A stretch of DNA of 64,000 nucleotides. It comes from Posidonia oceanica (lineage: Eukaryota > Streptophyta > Magnoliopsida > Alismatales > Posidoniaceae). Numbering within the stretch: position 1 is the first letter of the stretch; each line of letters starts with the position of its first letter. The position numbers and the translations under genes are program-made. Positions 56,345 through 64,000 of the stretch are shown here, one piece after another. Below the pieces are notes generated by a model. It did no database searches and was not told the origin of the DNA. It worked only from the letters and a program-made list of their open reading frames with translations. The stretch is from assembly GCA_037176725.1 (NCBI GenBank), contig JAZBRS010000057.1, forward strand, positions 84,837,501-84,901,500, written 5' to 3'.

Positions 56345-57500
56345 TCTTCTCATCATTACCTCATCCCCTCTTTGCCGGCCGATAAGTCCGATATCTTATC
56401 AATCAATCATTCTCATCATTACCTCATCCCCTCTTTGCCGGCCGATAACTCCGATATCTTATCAATCAATCATCCTCATCATTACCTCATCCCCTCTTTG
56501 CCGGCCGATAAGTCCGATATCTTATCAATCAATCACTCTCATCATTACCTCATCCCCTCTTTGCCGGCTGATAAGTCAGATATCTTATCAATCAATCATT
56601 CTCATCATTACCTCATCCCCTCTTTGCCGGCCGATAAGTCTGATATCTTATCAATCAATCACTCTCATCATTACCTCAGCCCCTCTTTGCCGGCTGATAA
56701 GTCCGATATCTTATCAATCAATCATTCTCATCATTACCTCATCCCCTCTTTACCGGCCGATAAGTCCGATATCTTATCAATCAATCATTCTCATCATTAC
56801 CTCATCCCCTCTTTGCTGGCCGATAAGTCCGATATCTTATCAATCAATCACTCTCATCATTACCTCATCCCCTCTTTGCCGGTTGATAAGTCCGATATCT
56901 TATCAATCAATCATTCTCATCATTACCTCATCCCCTCTTTGCCGGCCGATAAGTCCGATATCTTATCAATCAATCACTCTCATCATTACCTCATCCCCTC
57001 TTTGCCAGCTGATAAGTCAGATATCTTATCAATCAATCATTCTCATCATTACCTCACCCCCTCTTTGCCGGCCGATAAGTCCGATATCTTATCAATCAAT
57101 CACTCTCATCATTACCTCATCCCCTCTTTGCCGGCTGATAAGTCCGATATCTTATCAATCAATCATTCTCATCATTACCTCATCCCCTCTTTGCCGGCCG
57201 ATAAGTCCGATATCTTATCAATCAATCACTCTCATCATTACCTCATCCCCTCTTTGTCGGCTGATAAGTCTGATATCTTATCAATCAATCATTCTCATCA
57301 TTACCTCATCCCCTCTTTGCCGGCCGATAAGTCCGATATCTTATCAATCAATCACTCTCATCATTACCTCATCCCCTCTTTGCCGGCTGATAAGTCCGAT
57401 ATCTTATCAATCAATCATTCTCATCATTACCTCACCCCCTCTTTGCCGGCTGATAAGTCCGATATCTTATCAATCAATCATTCTCATCATTACCTCAATC
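56345..57500 (+). repeat. D: tandem array I (about 62-bp units)
   Basis: About eighteen units of about 62 bp, each with GCCGGCYGATAAGTCCGATA and CTTATC followed by AATCAATCA(C/T)TCTCATCATTACCTCATCCCCTCTTT-type spacers. CACTC and CATTC forms alternate, pointing to a higher-order unit of about 124 bp. Each unit pairs GATAAG with CTTATC. The 398-codon frame over it is a repeat artefact. Confidence 0.88.
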
Positions 57501-57821
57501 AATCATTCTCATCATTACCTCATCCCCCTCTTTAGCAATAACTCTCATCATTATCTTACCCCCTCTTTAGCACTAGATCTCATCATTACCTCACCTCCTC
57601 TTTCTCATCATTACCTCATCCCCCTCTTTAGCATTAGCTCTCATCATTACCTCATCCCCCTCTTTAGCAATAGCTCTCATCATGATCTCATCCCCTCTTA
57701 TCAAGCAATCAATCAATCAACAATCAAGCACTCTCAGGCTGATATCCTAAACTATCAACAATCACTGCTCTCTCAGGCTGATAACCTAAACTATCATCTG
57801 GGCCGATCCATGGTTGGCCCA

Positions 57822-58514
57822 CAGTTGTGTTATACGGCTGACATCCAGTAACTGTCAGTTGCAATTGCAGTTTCCAGTTGATAGGTCTGTAAACTATCCG
57901 CCAGTTGATAGGACTGTAAACTATCGTTCTAGTTGATAGGACTGTAAACTATCGCTAGGCTGATATCCTAAACTATCACCAGCAATTGCATTATACGGCT
58001 GATATCCAGTAACTATCCCTCATCATTGCGCGTTCCAGTTGATAGGCCTATAAACTATCCGCCAGTTGATAGGACTGTAAACTATCATTCCAGTTGATAG
58101 GACTGTAAACTATTGCTAGGCTGATATCCTAAACTATCACGCGCAATCATGTTATACGACTGACACCCAGTAACTGTCCCTCGCAATGCCGTTTCCAGTT
58201 GATAGGACTGTAAACTATCTGCCAGTTGATAGGTCTGTAAACTATCCGCCAGTTGATAGGTCTGTAAACTATCGCTCCAGTTGATAGGACTGTAAACTAT
58301 CCGGCATTTGCGTTATACGGCTGATACCCAGTAACTATCACTCATGGTTTGTGGCTTCCAGTTGATAGGTCTGTAAACTATCCGCCAGTTGATAGGTCTG
58401 TAAACTATCCGCCAGTTGATAGGTCTGTAAACTATCTACCAGTTGATAGGACTGTAAACTATCCCACACAACCATGTTATACGGCTGATATCCAGTAAGT
58501 ATCACTCACAACTG
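57822..58514 (+). other. D: array II, multi-arm structure with four arms
   Basis: Outer stem CAGTTGTG (57822-57829) / CACAACTG (58507-58514). The first arm of A and B appears merged with the second; the remaining arms are closed by GCAATTGC/GCAATTGC, CATCATTGCGCG/CGCGCAATCATG (one mismatch), CGCAATGCCG/CGGCATTTGCG (one bulge) and CATGGTTTGTG/CACAACCATG (one bulge). Five junction modules keep GACA with TGTC or GATA with TATC. After 58514 there are five copies of AGGCTGATAACCTAAACTATC-like modules. Confidence 0.78.
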
Positions 58515-59181
58515 CTCCAGGCTGATAACCTAAACTATCACTCCAGGCTGATAACCTAAACTATCACTCCAGGCTGATAACCTAAACTATCGCTCCAGGC
58601 TGATAACCTAAACTATCGCTCCAGGCTGATAACCTAAACTATCACTCCCGGTTGATACGACCGTAAAACTATCCGGACGATAAGCCCGTCACCTTATCAC
58701 CTTTTTTGGCGTGGCCTTGCCCCAGGAAGGCAAAGTCATGCACCCCCTTTTTGGCGATAGGAGAGTTGGCCTCTCTCCCCTCGCACCCCCGTTTTCCCTT
58801 TTCTGCTAGCTCGCTCCCCAGGCGAGGACAAGCTGCACCCTTTTTTCCCCTGGCTTTGTCGCGCAAGTCTGGCCTTCCTGCCAGATCCTTGCACCACATC
58901 GCGTCCTTTTAGCATTTTCTCTTGCATCATCTCTGCACCTTCTCAGCTAGCACTGCATACTACTTTAGTATCATCGGCATCACTTGCATAGCATCAGCAT
59001 TTTCCTCTAATTGGCTAACTTTTGTACTAACTCTTGCATTGCATTTGCATTAGCATGCATTGCACACTTAGCATCATCCATCTGCACCCTACATTTTGCA
59101 TTGCGGCAACAGGCTACGATTTTCGGTGCATCCGCCGAATAAGTAGCCCACGCCCATAGCAAACCGCTGCTCCCGCCGGTC

Positions 59182-59265
59182 AGATGGGGTGTCTTGTCAA
59201 CCCTAAGCAGCGGCCTCGCTCCGCTTGACCTTGCTCAGGGAGGGGCATCCGTTGACACCCCATCT
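59182..59265 (+). promoter_or_regulatory. D: polypurine tract (59237-59245) and LTR clamp
   Basis: AGATGGGGTGTC (59182-59193) pairs with GACACCCCATCT (59254-59265). The inner stem is CCCTAAGC/GCTCAGGG with one mismatch. AGGGAGGGG is the likely plus-strand primer, 4 nt before the LTR. Confidence 0.8.
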
Positions 59266-62200
59266 TGGCAGGCTTGGACCACTTGGAGCCCTCCTAGTGA
59301 TTGCTAGACTTAAACCCAAACCAAACCAAACCCTAACCCTCTTCTTTACCTTTCAAAACCAAGCCAACTTGACCTAAGCCTTTACCCCTCTTCCCAAGCT
59401 CAAAAGCTGACCAAAATCCATAGGAAAACCCACCAGCACCCACTTAGCAAACCTACCCAAGAACTTAGAAAATCTCAAACCTAGACCGTTCCCAAAAACC
59501 CTAGAAAACCTAGGTGAAACTACCCTTTTTCTACACCTTAAAACCCCTCCAAAACCTTCTTAGAATCAAACCAAAACCTCAAACCCAGCACCTCAAACGC
59601 TAGACTACCCACTCACCAACTTTCATCCCAATCCAAGACCTCTAAGCCTCTCATTTGCCCTAATTATCCTTTTCTCTCTCCGGGATTATCATTTTCTCTC
59701 TCCTCTCTCTCTCTCCTAATTATCATCCCCCTTTTCATCCCTTTCTTGCTCTTTTTTCTGCCTGGCTGTGGGCCCTCTTTGTGCTTCTATCTCTTCTCTA
59801 TCTTATTCCTATTTTTACTTTATTTTTAGCATTTTCCCTGAATTTTAAAAAATCGTTTTCCTCCAACTCATCTCTTTCCCTTTTATTTCTCCCTTTTTCT
59901 CTTTTCTTCCTCCTTCTCTTTTCCTTTTCTCCCCTCTACTAAAATCCAAAAAACCCCCTAAAAATTTGTAAAACTCTAAAACATAAGGGAAACAAATCAG
60001 AGCTCTAAGAAAAATAATTAAAAAACATTAAACAAGCAATTAAAAACTTAAACCTAACTAATTCAAGCTAAAAAGAAAATCAAACATGCAAACTAAAAAA
60101 TGCAAAACAAACCGAAAGAAAATACTGAAAAATCAAGGAAAAAACTAAAACAAAATCAAGACCCAGCAAAAGTGAAAACCCTACCAAAAGAATTAAAAAA
60201 CAAACCCTAAAAAGAAGAAAAACAATTAAAAACCCTAGAATAAACAATTAATGAAGAAAAAAAAACTTAACCTAACAAACATAAGAAAAACAACATAAGG
60301 ACTTAATTAAAAAGAAAAAGAGGAACACATTAAAAAGACCTAAAGATACTTAATCAAACAAGAGAAACCCAATTAAAAAACATCAAGAAAAATCAATAAA
60401 TAAAAATCAAAAACCTAATTCAAAAGACTTAAAAAAGAAAAAACCTAAAAGACTAAAACTAAGAAACCCAAAACCCATCCTAATTAATATAAAAATAAAT
60501 CCTAAAAATCCTAATTAACATCCTAAAATGCTTAACAAGAAAAACACAATTTAAAAAAACAATTTAAAAGATTTAACAAACATGTAATCAAGTGGAAAAT
60601 GAATTAAAAACAAAAGAGAACCCTAAAACCCTAATCAAGCCCAAAACCCATTTAAACCACACTAATTAACCAAAAGAAGTCATTAAAAAATCTGATTAAG
60701 ATCCTAATTCACAGATCAAACACCCTAATATTTCTACTTATTTTTAATTTATTTTTTTCCTAAGTTTATTCCTCCTCTTTTCCCTCTCTTTCTTTCTTTC
60801 TTCTCAATTTTCTTTCCATTTTTCTCTGCTGGGCCCGTCAGCCCGTTTCTCCCTTTCTTCCTTATTTCTTTTTTCTTTTTTCGGCCCACAGTCCGGCCTC
60901 CTTCCTTCTTCTTCCTCAACCTTCTGCGTTGTTTTTCTTTCCACCGGAATTCTCCCGCGAGCAGCTGCTACAGTCCTCCCTCCATTGTTTGAATTTGAGC
61001 CTCTATCTTATCAATCAACAGCAGCTCGCCGCTTCTCCACTATCTCAGCACCATTCCCGAGAGGCATTGAATGCCGATCGCCTCGCCGTCTCCTGTCTAC
61101 TGCAGTGCTGCCGGTGGAATTTGAAATTCAGCAGTGCGCCAGCAGCCACCTCCTCCTCATATAAGCTTCCGTTCATTCCTTCAGAGCAGGATCTTCAGTT
61201 GGCAATCAGTGTGAGCAATCAGAGAGAACCAGCAGTTAGCGAACCAGAGACCCATTCCATTGCAATTTCCCCCACCTGAGCGACCTTCCTCCTTCTTCCT
61301 CTCTGCCTCCTCCAATTTTCCAGAAAAAGAGAGCAGTAGAAGAGAGCGCCTGAGTGTCCTCCTTGGCATCCCGGAGAGAGCCCTCCAATTCCCCAGCATC
61401 CTCCACCCAAGTCCTTCTCCTTTTTCATCCGAAATCCACAGCAAATTCTTCCCTTCTTCTTTCAGTAATCCAGCACCCTTCCCGGCCTTAGAACTTCTCC
61501 AAATTGCTCCCCCAAATCCACCCAGCAACTAGCCTTCATCCTCCACCATCCCACTGCCTTTTCATCACCCGAAACCACCCTGAAACACCTCCTGATAACC
61601 AGAGAGCCAGCTGCAAACCCAACACCGATCCTTCCACAATTCCCTCCACCACAGCCCGCTGCTTCTTCCCAAAATCCACCCAGAAATCCACCTGACCTCC
61701 ACCTTTCCAAAACACCTAACCTCCGGCCCTATCCCCCACCACCGGCCGAGAACAACACAACAAACACTTGAGCCTCCTTCTGTCCAGAAACGGACCCAAC
61801 CTTCAAACTCCTTCCACACTTTCCAGAAAACCAAACCGATCATCCAGCTTCACTCTCCAGACCTCCAGCTACCTCCCGGAGGGCTTCACTCCACTGGACC
61901 AGCAGCAACACCCTCCCCCCACCTCCGGTTCCTTTCTGAGAACCCAAAAGTGCCAGATTCTTCTCCGAGCTTCGAAGCTCGCGTCCGATCGCTCAGGGAG
62001 CACCGAAAGCTCGCTCTGAGCCAACCCCAACCTCCACGAGCGCCGAACAGTCACCGCTGCAACTGCACAGACGTCACCGACCAGCTCCGATACTGCTGAG
62101 GTCGGGAGGACGACTCAGACGCGGAAAAAGGTGACTCTTTGCTCCCTTAGCTTCCTCTTCTCCCCCTGCTGCTTCTCCGCCCTTTAGAATGGCATCTCCG

Positions 62201-64000
62201 GTCTTCCTGCTCCGAAGTCAGCCGCCGGTCAGGTCGTCTTCTCCGGCGAGGCTCTCCGTTCGTCACGCTGCTCCGGCCAACGGAACATAGCTCCAGCGAC
62301 CGTTCGAGCTCCGCACAAACATCAGGAAGCTTCTCCGGCCTTCAGAACGTGGCGTCGCTGCGTCGAACGGCCGGACCAAGCTCCTGAACCTCTGCAGAGC
62401 TCCGACGAGCGCTCCGATGCGTTCCTGGCTGCGTCGTCCTCCGCCGATCGCCGCCCGACCTCCGTCAGCTCCGGGAGCACCTCCCTCGCTGATCAACTCA
62501 TCTCCAGCAGCCCTGTGCCGGCGGTTGCGAGTGCTGGCAGCCAGCTGCTACGGTGCTCACGGCCGTCGACCGTTACTGTAGAATTATTTTTACATCTGTA
62601 TAGTTTTTAGGTAAATATTGCATGCTTAGTCTAAGTTTTCTTATTTTTGCGTTTCAGTCCTTATGTCATTTAATCTGCTGTCTTTTTGATTTAAAACCAT
62701 GTTAAATTGCATAAAGTATTTCTGTTTTTCTGTATTTGCATTCCAGTCCGTTTACTGTGCTTGCCAGTTATAAAAAATTATGCTTTAGCCCTTCTGGTTT
62801 CTTTTTTTGCGTCTGAATCCTGCAGTAGATTATTTATTTTTAATGTATTAAGTTTGCCTTATTATATTGCATTCCAGACCCCTGTATTTCACTGTTTTTG
62901 TATCTTAGTCCTCTGCATTGTAGTAACTTAGGTTTCTTTTTTAATTTTTGCATGCTGCATTGCATATTATCCCCTCTGTTTTTTCATTTTTGCATGTAAG
63001 TCCTTTTAAATGCACAGTAATCATTTTGCATGCATTTTTGCTTATTGCATTGCATTTTCAACCCTATTTTTTTAAAAAATTGCACATCAGTCCTTTGTTC
63101 ATGATTTCAGTGCATAGTTTGCATATTAAATTGCATTTTTGACCCTGCATGGTTTCAAAATGATACATAGGTCCTTTGCATCATTATAAAATCATGTAAA
63201 ATGCCTGGTTTGCCCTCAAAATTGCATTTTAGCTCCCACGTTTGCAAAATTGCATGTAGGCCCTCCACTTGCATTCCCAGGCTCCTCAGAACCCTGTTTT
63301 CTAGAAAAATTGCATTTTAGACCCCAGAGTTTTTCAAAATTGCATTTTGCTTGCCATTTGCTTTCAAAACTTCCTCTGATGCATACCCACTTTTCAAAAT
63401 TGCATTCTAAGCCCAGTCTTTTGCAAAACCGCATGCAACCCCTCCTGTTTTCAAAGCCCCTGCTTGTAAGCCCCAATCCTTTTCAAAAATTTGCATTTAA
63501 GCCCCTTTTCTTTTTTAAAAATAGCATTTAACCCCCCTTTTTTCTTAAAAGTCTTCCTCCTTGTCTTTTCTTGCATCTTGCATGCATTTGCATTCATTTA
63601 GCTTTGCATTAAGCATCCCTTTGCACACACTAAGTCCCTTTGGCTCCCTTTCACCTGGGAGGACCTTTTGCACACCCCTAGGACCTCTTGAACACTTAGA
63701 TCTGCTTTTCTCCCCTGTTCTGGCCCTCCTGCCTTGAAGCTGCGATATATTCCAATCCGGACGTTGGATCTTCTCAAACAAGCTGCCCAGGCGACCGCAC
63801 CGAAGCGCTCTTCAGCATGGACCAAGCAGATTTCAGATCAAGCCCCAGGATTTCCAGGTATGTCCTCCCGAACCCCTGCATTGCATTCATTAGCATGCCA
63901 TTTGCATAGTTTGCTTTGTTTTCGCTTTCCGTCTCTTTGAGCATGTAGAATAGGACCTCCTCTTCTTGTCTATCAACTCAAATCCCCGTTTCGCGTACTC
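59250..64000 (+). repeat. D: 3' LTR (cut by the window end)
   Basis: Starts CGTTGACACC, the first T of TG mutated to C. It is collinear with 36920-41661 of the 5' LTR, with a low level of substitutions and a few small indels. The same A-rich, GC-rich and TTGCATTTT zones are present. Open frames here duplicate those in the 5' LTR and are not genes. Confidence 0.95.

Larger units (their letters stand above)
55712..59249 (+). other. D: structured 3' untranslated region
   Basis: Holds GGG-CTG-GCA-CCC modules (56023-56185), hairpins (56245-56271, 56314-56338), array I (56345-57500), a degenerate spacer expansion (57500-57700), array II (57730-58680), a tail with GCATTGCAT words (58900-59120), clamp and polypurine tract. 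No gene seen. Confidence 0.8.
36920..64000 (+). mobile_element. D: near-complete giant Tat/Ogre-type retrotransposon (about 28 kb, 3' LTR cut by the window)
   Basis: 5' LTR 36920-42986 (6067 bp), internal region 42987-59249 (about 16.3 kb), 3' LTR from 59250 (4751 bp visible of about 6 kb). Order: PBS, leader, gag, protease, linker, RT, RNase H, archaeal-type RNase H, integrase, extra ORF, structured 3' region, polypurine tract. The LTRs are closely similar (five substitutions and one 10-bp gap in roughly the first 270 bp), implying a fairly recent insertion. Coding regions carry ten stops and one frameshift. The left target duplication is probably GTTGC (36915-36919); the right one lies outside. 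Confidence 0.95.

Noticed and set aside
56339..57535. 398-codon open frame over array I of D
   Set aside because: Repeat artefact of a unit length divisible by three or nearly so; a second overlapping frame (56883-57851) is equally open.

Overview
The window is plant nuclear DNA made almost entirely of very large Ty3/gypsy LTR retrotransposons of the Tat/Ogre type, all on the + strand. The evidence is a gag-pol order of protease, reverse transcriptase, a degenerate RNase H, a second intact-looking RNase H and integrase; primer-binding sites complementary to a tRNA-Arg 3' end; and LTRs of 5.6-6.1 kb. No ordinary host gene, rRNA or tRNA gene was recognised. The species cannot be named from the sequence; an angiosperm is the natural reading.

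The elements are nested. Element C (oldest, 23603-23769 plus 33113-35307) was hit by A (1-23602, whose 5' part lies before the window), by B (23770-33107, flanked by CAACT/CAACC) and by E (LTR start at 35308). A's 3' LTR was split by solo LTR F (16355-21970, flanked by CTACC/CTACC). E was split by D (36920 to beyond 64000). D is nearly complete: 5' LTR 36920-42986, a duplicated primer-binding site, leader, gag, protease, long linker, RT, RNase H, archaeal-type RNase H and integrase (44459-53003), an extra ORF with a plant-mobile-domain-like protein (54509-55711), a 3.5-kb repeat-rich 3' untranslated region, polypurine tract and 3' LTR from 59250. Two full LTRs would make it about 28 kb.

All coding regions are decayed. 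Where a sister copy lets the ancestral codon be read, most premature stops are CAG to TAG, as expected from cytosine deamination at methylated CHG sites. The extra ORF has the same length (1203 nt) in A and D with no frameshift, although A's pol has several.

The most unusual part is the non-coding stretch between the extra ORF and the 3' LTR, present in A, B and D. It consists of dozens of 20-27-nt modules, most of which can form two interleaved stems (pseudoknot topology), with paired compensatory changes. The second half is arranged as a multi-arm structure: an outer stem encloses four or five arms, each closed by its own 8-12-bp stem and separated by a repeated junction module. Just before the polypurine tract, a 12-nt segment is complementary to the first bases of the LTR, again with a compensatory change in B. 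This looks like a large structured RNA (or single-stranded DNA) domain; I do not recognise it from any described family.
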